DNA of 64,000 nucleotides from Candidatus Flavonifractor intestinipullorum (GTDB lineage: Bacteria; Bacillota; Clostridia; Oscillospirales; Oscillospiraceae): contig DWYC01000087.1 in the NCBI GenBank assembly GCA_019118925.1, forward strand, positions 87,905-151,904. The letters are read 5' to 3'. The translations under genes were made by a program, and so were the position numbers. Shown piece by piece: positions 53,760 to 62,880 of the stretch; the stretch's first letter is position 1; each line of letters begins with the position of its first letter. A model generated the notes under the pieces. The model was not told where the DNA came from. It was given only the letters and a program-made list of their open reading frames with translations, and did not search any database.

Positions 53760-53866
53760 CATAGCGATATCTTATTTTCCCAATGATACACGGTTTGCGG
53801 CCAAATAATTACAGTTATAGCGATAAAAAAGATTGCTATTGCGATAAGAATGTGTTACTATAGCGC
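53760..53866. promoter_or_regulatory. Reiterated CTAT[A/T]GCGATA-type elements in the XRE/serine-hydrolase divergent region
   Basis: CATAGCGATA (53760), TTATAGCGATA (53815-53825), CTATTGCGATA (53836-53846), CTATAGCGC (53858-53866); the latter two overlap a TTGCTA-16-TACTAT promoter. Confidence 0.55.
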
Positions 53867-53967
53867 TGAGTCCCGGCCCCGGTTCCGGCGGACTCTTGCA
53901 AACGGAACGGGGTTGGAGTACACTGGGACCACCATGCGCCCACAGGCGCGAGAAAGGAAGGAAGCAC

Positions 53968-56019
53968 ATGAGACGAACACGCATCCCGGCCCTGGCGCTG
54001 ACGGCCGCCCTGGCGGTATCCGCCGCCCTGCCCGCCGCCGCGGCGGAGGAGGAGCCCCTCACCCGGGCGGAGTCCGCCCAGCAGGCCATCGAGGCCGCCG
54101 CCGCATACGGCGGGGCGGTGAGCATACAATATGCCCTCTGGGAGGATGGGGAGATCACCATGACCGGCCGGTCGGGGACCTTTTCCAAAAGCGAGAACCG
54201 CCTGCTCACCGACCAGGATCTCTACGGCATCGGCTCTGTGAGCAAAATGTACACCACGGCCGCCGTCCTCCAGCTGGTGGAGAAGGGAAAGGTGGATCTG
54301 GACGAGCCGGTCAAGACCTACCTGCCGGAGTTCACCATGGCCGACGAGCGCTATGTGGACATTACCGTGCGGATGCTCCTCAACCACTCCTCGGGCCTGA
54401 TGGGGGACTCCACCCAGAGCGCCTTCCTCTTCGGCGAGTACAACGGCGAGGCCACCGACCGGCTTCTGGAGCGCCTGTCCACCCAGCGCCTGAAGGCCGA
54501 CCCGGGGGCGTACAGCGTCTACTGCAACGACGGCTTCACCCTGGCCGAACTGGTGGTGGAGGCCGTGTCCGGAGAGGACTTTTCGGCCTATGTGCGGGAA
54601 CACATTCTGGCCCCGGCGGGGCTGGAGAACACCTGGTCTCCCGCCGAGGAATTTGACCGGGACGCCCTGGCCCGGGTCTACCAGGGGGAGGACCCCCGGG
54701 CGCTGCCCGCCGACACGCTGAACATCGTCGGCGCGGGCGGATTTTACGCCACCGCCTCGGATTTGGCGGCCTTCGGCGGGCTGTTCTGCGGGGGGAACGA
54801 GATCCTCTCCGACGCGTCCTGGGAGGCCACCGCCAACCGGGAGTATGCCGGGGGCATCTGGGCCGAGGAGAGCGAGGACGACGTGCTGGCCTACGGCCTG
54901 GGCTGGGACAACGTACACATGTACCCCTTCCAGGATAACGGCATCACCGCTCTGGTAAAGGGGGGCGACACCCTCTACTACCACGCGGGACTGGTGGTCC
55001 TGCCCGAGGAGGATATGGCGGTGGCCGTGGTGTCCTCCGGGGGCGTGAGCACCTACAATGAGCTGGCGGGCATTCAGATCCTAATGGACGCGCTGGCCGA
55101 GAAGGGCGTCACGGTGGAGCAGTCCACCGCCCTGCCGGAGGCCCAGCCCGCCGCCCTGCCGGAGGGGCTGGCCGAGGAAGTCTCGGGGGCCTACAGCGGC
55201 CTGACCGCCATGGTCACCGTCTCCCCCAGCGAGAACGGCATTACCCTGGCCGCCGTAGCCGCCCTGGGCGGCAACCGCATGGAGCTGACCTACTACGACG
55301 ACGGCAGCTTCCGGGACGCGGAGAACACCGTGCGCTACCGCTTCGTCACGGAGGAGAACGGGCGGACCTATCTCTATGAGCAGACCTACACGGTCCTGCC
55401 CGGCCTGCCCGCCGTGGGCACCGCCAATTATGCCCTGGAGCGTCTGGAGGACCATCCCCTCCCCGCCGACGTGGCCGCGGCCTGGGAGGAGCGGGGAGAG
55501 AAGGTATACCTCATCGTCAACGAGGCCTATAACGCCCAGACCTACGCCGTCTCCAGCCTGTTTGCAGGGGTGGGGATTCTGCCGGAGATGCCCGGCTATG
55601 CGGCCAATTGCCAGATTATCGACGCGGAGAACGCCCGGTACTACCTGACGCTGCCGGGCACCGGCTCCCGCAACGGGGCGGATCTGCGCTTCTTCACGCA
55701 AGAGGGCGTGGAGTACCTCCAGTTCGGGGGCTATCTGGCGGTGGACAGCGCGTCCATCCCCGCGATCTATACCGGCGCAGGGGCGGCTCTCTCCATCCAG
55801 AGCGACGGCTATGCCCGCTGGTGCCAGGTGGGCGCCTCCGCCGGAAAGACGGTGGAGATCGGCATTCAGGGGACGGGGGGCTTTACCGTCTACGACGCAA
55901 ACGGCCTCATGACCGCCAGCTCGGCGGCCTGGGGGGACACCTCCGCCGTCCTGCCCGAGGGCGGATGGATCGTCTTTGCCGGCGACGCGGGAACCCGCTT
56001 CACGCTTACGGCGCAGTAA
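53968..56019 (+). CDS. Secreted serine hydrolase (beta-lactamase/PBP4-like family) with extra C-terminal domains
   Basis: Signal peptide MRRTRIPALALTAALAVSAALPAAAA; YGIGSVSKMYTTAAVLQLVEKGKVDLDEPVKTYLPEF (SxxK), VYCNDGF (YxN). Confidence 0.93.
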   Translation: MRRTRIPALALTAALAVSAALPAAAAEEEPLTRAESAQQAIEAAAAYGGAVSIQYALWEDGEITMTGRSGTFSKSENRLLTDQDLYGIGSVSKMYTTAAVLQLVEKGKVDLDEPVKTYLPEFTMADERYVDITVRMLLNHSSGLMGDSTQSAFLFGEYNGEATDRLLERLSTQRLKADPGAYSVYCNDGFTLAELVVEAVSGEDFSAYVREHILAPAGLENTWSPAEEFDRDALARVYQGEDPRALPADTLNIVGAGGFYATASDLAAFGGLFCGGNEILSDASWEATANREYAGGIWAEESEDDVLAYGLGWDNVHMYPFQDNGITALVKGGDTLYYHAGLVVLPEEDMAVAVVSSGGVSTYNELAGIQILMDALAEKGVTVEQSTALPEAQPAALPEGLAEEVSGAYSGLTAMVTVSPSENGITLAAVAALGGNRMELTYYDDGSFRDAENTVRYRFVTEENGRTYLYEQTYTVLPGLPAVGTANYALERLEDHPLPADVAAAWEERGEKVYLIVNEAYNAQTYAVSSLFAGVGILPEMPGYAANCQIIDAENARYYLTLPGTGSRNGADLRFFTQEGVEYLQFGGYLAVDSASIPAIYTGAGAALSIQSDGYARWCQVGASAGKTVEIGIQGTGGFTVYDANGLMTASSAAWGDTSAVLPEGGWIVFAGDAGTRFTLTAQ

Positions 56020-56033
56020 CATCCGGAAGAGAC

Positions 56034-56069
56034 AAAAAAGGGACAGGCCCGCAGGGCCTGTCCCTTTTT
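56034..56069. terminator. Bidirectional terminator
   Basis: AAAAAAGGGACAGGCCC-GCA-GGGCCTGTCCCTTTTT. Confidence 0.92.
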
Positions 56070-56077
56070 GCGTCCAA

Positions 56078-56467
56078 TCAGACCTCCAGCATCTCCTGGA
56101 GCGTCTCTACCGCCTCGTACACCAGGGCGTCGCAGTGGGGCTTTTTGGCCAGACCCTCCGCGTTTGCCCGCTGGAGCAGGGAGGCGCAGTCGGTGGCGGC
56201 GTGCTTCTCCCGAAAGCGGCGCACGAACTCCGCCGCCTCCGGGGCGCCCTTGCCCGCCAGGCCCAGCACCAGCATGGCCGCGGCCACCGTGCCGCAGGTT
56301 CCTCCATGGCGCAGGCCGGAGCCCAGATTGCTGGCGAGCTTCCGGGCGGTCTCCCGGTCCAGGCCGCACACATCCCGGAAGGGGATGAGCACCGACTGAG
56401 CGCAGTTGTAGTGGACCTCTTTGTCCTCCCGCAGGGCGCGGGTCTCCTCCATTCGTGTCATGTCCAA
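56078..56467 (-). CDS. C_GCAxxG_C_C-type redox/metal-binding protein
   Basis: HYNCAQSVLIPFRDVCGLDRETARKLASNLGSGLRHGGTCGTVAAAMLVLGL. Confidence 0.85.
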   Translation of the reverse strand: MDMTRMEETRALREDKEVHYNCAQSVLIPFRDVCGLDRETARKLASNLGSGLRHGGTCGTVAAAMLVLGLAGKGAPEAAEFVRRFREKHAATDCASLLQRANAEGLAKKPHCDALVYEAVETLQEMLEV

Positions 56468-56483
56468 TCTCTCCTCTCCAATA

Positions 56484-56951
56484 TCAGCGGGAGGGGACGT
56501 TCAAGTCGCCCTCCAGTACCATCTGCCGGTACTCCAGGAAGCGGAAACCCAGCTTTTCATAGAGCCGGATGGCATTCTGGTTGACGTCGGTGACCTCCAG
56601 CCGGAAGCGGGGATAGTTGGGATACTGCTCCTTCAAATAGCGGAAAACCGCCGTGCCGTAGCCCTTGCCCCGGCACTCGGGCCGGAAATACATCTCTTCA
56701 AAAAAGAGGCAGCGCCCCCCGACCTCGCCGGAATAGCACTCGGTCACATAGGCGTAGCCCACCGGCGCGCCGTCCTCCAGTAGCAGCAGGCCCCGGAGCA
56801 GGGGCTCGGCGGGGTCCACCGCGTCGCGGAAGGTGCGCTCCAGCACGGCCGGGTCGGCGTCGTGCTCCACGGCGGAACTCTGGTAAAAGGTGCGGACCAT
56901 GGGCATCACGGCGTCGAAGTCGGCGGCGGTCATGGCTCGGATTTCAAACAT
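56484..56951 (-). CDS. GNAT-family N-acetyltransferase
   Basis: MFEIRAMTAADFDAVMPMVRTFY...EMYFRPECRGKGYGTAVFRYLKEQ...NAIRLYEKLGFRFLEYRQM. Confidence 0.94.
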   Translation of the reverse strand: MFEIRAMTAADFDAVMPMVRTFYQSSAVEHDADPAVLERTFRDAVDPAEPLLRGLLLLEDGAPVGYAYVTECYSGEVGGRCLFFEEMYFRPECRGKGYGTAVFRYLKEQYPNYPRFRLEVTDVNQNAIRLYEKLGFRFLEYRQMVLEGDLNVPSR

Positions 56952-56974
56952 AGGGATTCCTCCTGATTGTTGCA

Positions 56975-59098
56975 TTAGTTAAACATATCGGCCTGCTCGG
57001 TGAAGAGCCGGCGGATCTGGTCGTTTAAGGGCCGGTGTTCCGGCCGGGAGAGCTCCGGGTCGGAGCGGAGCAGGGCTTTGGCGGCCTCCTGCGCCTCGTG
57101 GAGCAGGGCGGTGTCCGCCGCCAGGTCGGCGATGTGGAGCTGGGGCAGGCCGTGCTGCCGCCTGCCGAAGAAATCGCCCGGGCCCCGGAGCTTCAAATCC
57201 TCCTCCGCGATGCGAAAGCCGTCGGTGGTCCGGGTGAGGGTTTTCAGCCGCGCCCGGGTCTCCTCATTCCGGTTGGCGGTGACCAGAACGCAGTAGGACT
57301 GATGGCGCCCGCGCCCCACCCGGCCCCGGAGCTGGTGGAGCTGGGAGAGGCCGAAGCGGTCGGCGTTCTCCACGATGATGAGGGAGGCGTTGGGCACGTC
57401 CACCCCCACCTCGATGACGGTGGTGGAGACCAGCACGTCCAGCTCCCCGGCGGCAAAGGCGGCCATGGCGGCCTCCTTCTCCCGGGCCTTCATCCGCCCG
57501 TGGACAAAGCCCACCCGCAGGTCGGGGAACACCTGCTCCCGGAGCTCCCGGGCATAGGCGGTCACCGCTTTGAGATCGGCAAATCCCTTGGCGGGGGCCT
57601 CCCGGCCCAGGCCCATGGCGTGCTCGGGCGGGGGCTCGCTCTCCTCCACGGCGGGACAGACGATGTAGACCTGCCGGCCCAGAGAGACCTGCTTGCGGAC
57701 AAAGCCGTAGAGCCGCTGCCGCTTGTCCTCCCCCACCAGAAAGGTCTCCACGGGGGTGCGGCCCGGGGGGAGCTGGTCGATGACGCTCACATCCAGATCG
57801 CCGTAGAGAATGAGGGCCAGGGTCCGGGGGATGGGGGTGGCCGACATGACCAGCACATGGGGAGAGGGGGCCTCCGGGCCCTCCCCGCCCCCCTTGGCGG
57901 CCAGGGACGCCCGCTGCGCGACGCCGAAGCGGTGCTGCTCATCGGTGACCACCAGGCCCAGCCGGGCAAAGGCCACCCCCTCGGACAGCAGGGCGTGGGT
58001 GCCCACCACCAGGTCGAGCTCTCCGGCGGAGAGGGCGGCGCGGAGGGCCTTTTTTTCCGACGGGCGCAGGGAGGCGGTCAGAAGGCCCACGCGCAGCCCG
58101 GCGGAGGAAAAGAGATTCTGAAGGGTATGAAAGTGCTGCCCGGCCAGCAGCTCGGTGGGGGCCATGAGGGCCGACTGCCACCCGGCCTTCCAGGCGAGGA
58201 AGCAGCAGGCCGCCGCCACCATGGTCTTGCCCGAGCCCACGTCCCCCTGGACGAGGCGGTTCATGGAGCGGCCGGAGGCGAGGTCGGCTGCCGCCTCCCG
58301 GATGGCCCGGTCCTGAGCGCCGGTGAGGGAAAAGGGGAGCAGGGCGAAGAAGTCCGGGAGGGCCCGGCTGGAGATGACCGGCCCGGTCTGGCCGTCCCGC
58401 CGGGTGCGCAGCCGGGCGAGGCCGCAGGCGAGGTAGAAAAATTCCTCGAAAATCAGCCTCCGCCGGGCCAGAGCGAGGGCCTCCTCGCTCTCGGGAAAGT
58501 GGATGTTGCAGTAGGAAAAGCCGGCGGCGGCCAGGGCGTGTTCCTGCCGCACCGTCTGGGGGAGCAGCTCGGGCATGTCCTGGGCGCAGCCCTCCACGCA
58601 GCGCTGAATGAGCCCGGCCAGGAGGGCGTTGGACACCCCGGCGGTGAGAGGGTAGATGGGCATAATCCGCCCGGTAAAGCGCGGACGGTCCTCACGTTCA
58701 AAGACGGGATTGGCCATCCGGCGGCGGGAGCCTGTCCCCTCGGCCACGCCGTAAAAGAGGTAGCTCTCGCCGGGGAGGAGGGCATTTTTGACATAGTTCT
58801 GGTTGAAGAAGGTCACTTCCAGCACCCCGCCGCCGTCCACGGCCCGGACCTTGGTCAGCTCCAGCCCCTTGCGGATGTAGGCGTGGCGGGGGACCTCCGC
58901 CACCAGGGCGGCGATGCACACCGGCGCGTCGGGCGGCGCACCGGCAATGGTGCTGCGCCGCCGGCGGTCCTCGTAATCCCGGGGGAAGTAGCGCAGCAGG
59001 TCCTCCACCGTCGCCAGACCCAATTTGGACAGGGCGCGGGCGCGGACCGCCCCCACCCCGGGCAGGGCCTCGACCCTGTCTGTGAGACGCAGCGCCAC
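56975..59098 (-). CDS. recG: ATP-dependent DNA helicase RecG (GTG start)
   Basis: RLTDRVEALPGVGAVRARALSKLGLATVEDLLRYFPRDYEDRR...RLVQGDVGSGKTMVAAACC...VTDEQHRFGVAQR...QLRGRVGRGRHQSYC. Confidence 0.96.
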   Translation of the reverse strand: MALRLTDRVEALPGVGAVRARALSKLGLATVEDLLRYFPRDYEDRRRRSTIAGAPPDAPVCIAALVAEVPRHAYIRKGLELTKVRAVDGGGVLEVTFFNQNYVKNALLPGESYLFYGVAEGTGSRRRMANPVFEREDRPRFTGRIMPIYPLTAGVSNALLAGLIQRCVEGCAQDMPELLPQTVRQEHALAAAGFSYCNIHFPESEEALALARRRLIFEEFFYLACGLARLRTRRDGQTGPVISSRALPDFFALLPFSLTGAQDRAIREAAADLASGRSMNRLVQGDVGSGKTMVAAACCFLAWKAGWQSALMAPTELLAGQHFHTLQNLFSSAGLRVGLLTASLRPSEKKALRAALSAGELDLVVGTHALLSEGVAFARLGLVVTDEQHRFGVAQRASLAAKGGGEGPEAPSPHVLVMSATPIPRTLALILYGDLDVSVIDQLPPGRTPVETFLVGEDKRQRLYGFVRKQVSLGRQVYIVCPAVEESEPPPEHAMGLGREAPAKGFADLKAVTAYARELREQVFPDLRVGFVHGRMKAREKEAAMAAFAAGELDVLVSTTVIEVGVDVPNASLIIVENADRFGLSQLHQLRGRVGRGRHQSYCVLVTANRNEETRARLKTLTRTTDGFRIAEEDLKLRGPGDFFGRRQHGLPQLHIADLAADTALLHEAQEAAKALLRSDPELSRPEHRPLNDQIRRLFTEQADMFN

Positions 59099-59237
59099 GG
59101 CGCTCCCTCCTTTCTCGGTGGCTGCCCACCAGTGTACCACGTTTTTCCCCGCCCGGCAAGCCGCCCACCTGAGAGGGGGGAGAGGGGCGGCGCGTTTTGG
59201 AGAAAAGGACGAAAAATGCAATTTTTATAAAATGAAC

Positions 59238-59266
59238 TTGCAAAACGGGGCGGGGACAGGTATAAT
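59238..59266 (+). promoter_or_regulatory. pyc promoter
   Basis: TTGCAA-17 nt-TATAAT. Confidence 0.8.
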
Positions 59267-59400
59267 GGGCAGGCGGGAAGAAAAATTAAGGTTTTTCTTA
59301 CGGCTCTTTTTAAGAAAAGAAGTGCATATTAGAGAAGGATAAAAACAAGCTAACTGATTAGTAAAATCGAAAAATGACCGGAAAGGACGGCAGAACTGTT

Positions 59401-62400
59401 ATGGCTGAGCGTACATTTGAAAAAGTCCTGGTGGCCAACCGGGGGGAGATCGCCATCCGCGTGTTCCGCGCCTGCTATGATCTGGGGCTGCACACGGTGG
59501 CCATCTACTCCAATGAGGATACCTACAGCCTGTTCCGCACCCGCGCCGACGAGGCCTACCTGATCGGGGAAAACAAAAGTCCCCTGGGGGCCTATCTGGA
59601 CATCCCGGCCATTATTGATCTGGCCAGGCGGCGGAATGTGGACGCAATTCACCCCGGGTACGGCTTTTTGAGCGAAAATGCCGACTTCGCCCGGGCCTGT
59701 GAGGAGGCGGGCATCGCCTTCATCGGCCCCTCTTCCACCATCCTGGCCCAGATGGGAGACAAACTCACCGCCAAGGCCATCGCCCACGCCTGCGGCGTGC
59801 CCACCATTCCCGGCTCCGAGGCGCCGCTGAAGGACGCGCAGGAGGCGCTGGAAAAAGCAACTTCCTACGGCTTTCCCGTCATTTTGAAGGCGGCCGGCGG
59901 GGGAGGGGGCCGGGGCATGCGCCGCTGCGACGCCCCGGAGGAGGTGGCCCCCGCCTTTGAACTGGTGAAGAGCGAGGCCAAGAAGGCCTTCGGCAACGAG
60001 GACATTTTCATCGAAAAGTATCTGGTGGAGCCCAAACACATCGAGGTGCAGATCCTGGGCGACCAGTACGGCAATGTGGTCCACCTGGGCGAGCGGGACT
60101 GTTCCCTCCAGCGGCGCTACCAGAAGGTGGTGGAGTTTGCCCCCGCCTGGTCGGTGCCCGAGGAGACCCGAAGGGCCCTCTACGCCGACGCCGTGAAGGT
60201 GGCCCGGCACGTGGGCTACGTCTCGGCGGGCACGGTGGAATTCCTGGTGGACCAAGAGGGCAGGCACTATTTCATTGAGATGAACCCCCGCATCCAGGTG
60301 GAACACACCGTCACCGAGATGGTCACCGGTGTGGACCTGGTCCGCGCCCAGATCCTCATTGCGGAGGGGAAGCCCCTCTCCACGCCCGAGATCGGAATGG
60401 GGGGCCAGGCGGATTTGAAGATCGACGGCTATGCCATCCAGTGCCGGGTCACCACCGAGGACCCGGCCAACCACTTCGCTCCCGACACCGGAAAGATCAC
60501 CGCCTACCGCTCGGGCGGCGGCTTCGGCGTGCGCCTGGACGGCGGCAACGCCTATACCGGGGCGGTCATCTCCCCCTACTACGACTCCCTGCTGGTGAAG
60601 GTCACCTCCTGGGACCGGACCTTTGAGGCGGTGTGCCGCAAAGCCGTGCGGGCCATCAGCGAGGAGCATGTCCGGGGCGTCAAAACCAACATCCCCTTTG
60701 TCACCAATATCCTGACCCACCCCACCTTCCGGGCGGGAAAATGTCACACCAAGTTCATCGACGAGACCCCCGAGCTCTTCGAGTTTGAAAACAGCCGGGA
60801 CCGGGCCACCAAGGTCCTCAAGTATATTGCCCAGATTCAGGTGGACGCCCCCTCGGCCGAGCGGCGGCAGCTGGACATCCCCCGCTTCCCGCCCTTTGAG
60901 CACACGCCCCCCAGGTGCACCGGCCTCAAGCAGCTGCTGGACCGGAAGGGCCCCGAGGCGGTGCGGGACTGGGTGCTCGCCCAGAAGAAGCTCCTCATCA
61001 CCGACACCACCATGCGCGACGCCCACCAGTCCCTCCTCTCCACCCGGGTGCGCACCCGGGATATGGTGAAGGGGGCCGAGGGCACCGCCGAGATTTTGAA
61101 CGACTGCTTCTCGCTGGAGATGTGGGGCGGCGCCACCTTCGACGTGGCCTACCGCTTCCTCCACGAGTCCCCCTGGGAGCGGCTGGAGCTCCTGCGGGAG
61201 AAAATCCCCAACATCCCCTTCCAGATGCTGCTGCGGGGGGCCAACGCCGTGGGGTACACCAATTATCCCGACAACCTCATCCGGGCTTTTGTGAAGGAGG
61301 CCGCCAAGACCGGTATCGACGTGTTCCGGGTCTTCGACTCCCTCAACTGGATTCCCGGCATGGAGGTGGCCATGGACGAGGTCCTCAATCAGGGCAAGCT
61401 CTGCGAGGCCACCCTGTGCTACACCGGCGACATTCTGGACCCCAGGCGGGACAAGTATACCCTCAAATACTATGTGGACATGGCCAGGGAGCTGGAGAAG
61501 CGGGGGGCGCACCTGCTGTGCATCAAGGACATGTCGGGTCTGCTGAAGCCCTACGCGGCCAGGAAGCTGGTGGAGACCCTCAAACAGGAAGTTGGGCTGC
61601 CCATCCACCTGCACACCCACGACACCTCGGGCAACCAGGTGGCCGCCTACCTGATGGCCGCCGAGGCGGGGGTGGACATCGTGGACTGCGCCATCGACTC
61701 CATGTCCTCCATGACCAGCCAGCCCTCCATGAACGCGGTGGTCACCGCCCTCCAGGGCCAGGCGCGGGACACCGGGCTGGACCCGGTGAAGCTCCAGAAG
61801 CTCAGCGACTACTGGGCCGACGTGCGGGAGCGCTATACCGCCTTCGAGGCGGGCATCAAGAATCCCTCCACCGACATCTACCGCTACGAGATGCCCGGCG
61901 GCCAGTACACCAACCTCAAGAGTCAGGTGGAGAGCCTGGGTCTGGGCCACCAGTTCGAGGCGGTCAAGGAGATGTACGCCGCCGTCAACCAGATGCTGGG
62001 CGACATTGTGAAGGTGACCCCCTCCTCCAAGATGGTGGGCGATCTGGCCATCTTCATGGTACAGAACCAGCTCACCCCCGAGAACATCGTGGAGCGGGGC
62101 GAGGCCCTCACCTTCCCCGACAGCGTGGTCAGCTACTTCAAGGGCATGATGGGTCAGCCCGCCTGGGGCTTCCCGGAGGATCTGCAAAAGGTGGTCCTCA
62201 AGGGCGAGGAGCCCATCACCTGCCGCCCCGGGGAGCTGCTGGAGCCCATCGACTTTGAAAAGGCCCGGGAAGAGGTGCGCAAATTTTACCCGGACACCTC
62301 CGACCGGACGGTCATCTCCTGGTGCCTCTACCCCAAGGTGGTGGAGGAGTTCTGCCGCCATCGGAAGGAGTACGGCTATATCATGCGCATGGGCAGCCAC

Positions 62401-62829
62401 GTCTTTTTCAACGGCATGGCTCTGGGCGAGACCAACAAGATCAACATTGAGGACGGCAAGACCCTGGTCATCAAGTACCTGGGCCTGGGCGACCTGACCG
62501 AGGACGGCAAGCGCATTGTGCAGTTTGAGCTCAACGGCATGCGCCGGGAGGTGGCGGTGCCCGACAAGAGCGCCGTCTCCCAGGTCAAGCCCGTGGTGCT
62601 GGCCGACCCGGAGGACAAGAGCCAGATCGGGGCCTCCATCCCCGGCATGGTGTCCAAGGTGAACGTCAAGCCCGGCGACCAGGTGGAGGAGAACCAGGTA
62701 GTGGCCGTCGTCGAGGCCATGAAGATGGAGACCAGCGTGGTGGCCCGTATGGCGGGCAAAGTGGATCAGGTCTTCATCCGGGAGGGCGCGTCGGTGAAGG
62801 CCGGCGAGCTGCTCATCACCATCAAGTAA
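59401..62829 (+). CDS. pyc: Pyruvate carboxylase
   Basis: VLVANRGEIAIRVFRACYDLGLHTVAIYSNED (biotin carboxylase), ITDTTMRDAHQSLLSTRVRT (carboxyltransferase), VVAVVEAMKMETSV (biotinyl). Confidence 0.97.
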   Translation: MAERTFEKVLVANRGEIAIRVFRACYDLGLHTVAIYSNEDTYSLFRTRADEAYLIGENKSPLGAYLDIPAIIDLARRRNVDAIHPGYGFLSENADFARACEEAGIAFIGPSSTILAQMGDKLTAKAIAHACGVPTIPGSEAPLKDAQEALEKATSYGFPVILKAAGGGGGRGMRRCDAPEEVAPAFELVKSEAKKAFGNEDIFIEKYLVEPKHIEVQILGDQYGNVVHLGERDCSLQRRYQKVVEFAPAWSVPEETRRALYADAVKVARHVGYVSAGTVEFLVDQEGRHYFIEMNPRIQVEHTVTEMVTGVDLVRAQILIAEGKPLSTPEIGMGGQADLKIDGYAIQCRVTTEDPANHFAPDTGKITAYRSGGGFGVRLDGGNAYTGAVISPYYDSLLVKVTSWDRTFEAVCRKAVRAISEEHVRGVKTNIPFVTNILTHPTFRAGKCHTKFIDETPELFEFENSRDRATKVLKYIAQIQVDAPSAERRQLDIPRFPPFEHTPPRCTGLKQLLDRKGPEAVRDWVLAQKKLLITDTTMRDAHQSLLSTRVRTRDMVKGAEGTAEILNDCFSLEMWGGATFDVAYRFLHESPWERLELLREKIPNIPFQMLLRGANAVGYTNYPDNLIRAFVKEAAKTGIDVFRVFDSLNWIPGMEVAMDEVLNQGKLCEATLCYTGDILDPRRDKYTLKYYVDMARELEKRGAHLLCIKDMSGLLKPYAARKLVETLKQEVGLPIHLHTHDTSGNQVAAYLMAAEAGVDIVDCAIDSMSSMTSQPSMNAVVTALQGQARDTGLDPVKLQKLSDYWADVRERYTAFEAGIKNPSTDIYRYEMPGGQYTNLKSQVESLGLGHQFEAVKEMYAAVNQMLGDIVKVTPSSKMVGDLAIFMVQNQLTPENIVERGEALTFPDSVVSYFKGMMGQPAWGFPEDLQKVVLKGEEPITCRPGELLEPIDFEKAREEVRKFYPDTSDRTVISWCLYPKVVEEFCRHRKEYGYIMRMGSHVFFNGMALGETNKINIEDGKTLVIKYLGLGDLTEDGKRIVQFELNGMRREVAVPDKSAVSQVKPVVLADPEDKSQIGASIPGMVSKVNVKPGDQVEENQVVAVVEAMKMETSVVARMAGKVDQVFIREGASVKAGELLITIK

Positions 62830-62839
62830 TCAAAACAGC

Positions 62840-62878
62840 AAAAAACACACCTTCCTGGTGGGGAAGGTGTGTTTTTTA
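62840..62878. terminator. Bidirectional terminator
   Basis: AAAAAACACACCTTCC-TGGTG-GGGAAGGTGTGTTTTTT. Confidence 0.92.
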
Positions 62879-62880
62879 TC

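Noticed and set aside
59350-62400. 1016-aa minus-strand ORF
   Set aside because: Antisense to pyc; no recognisable domain
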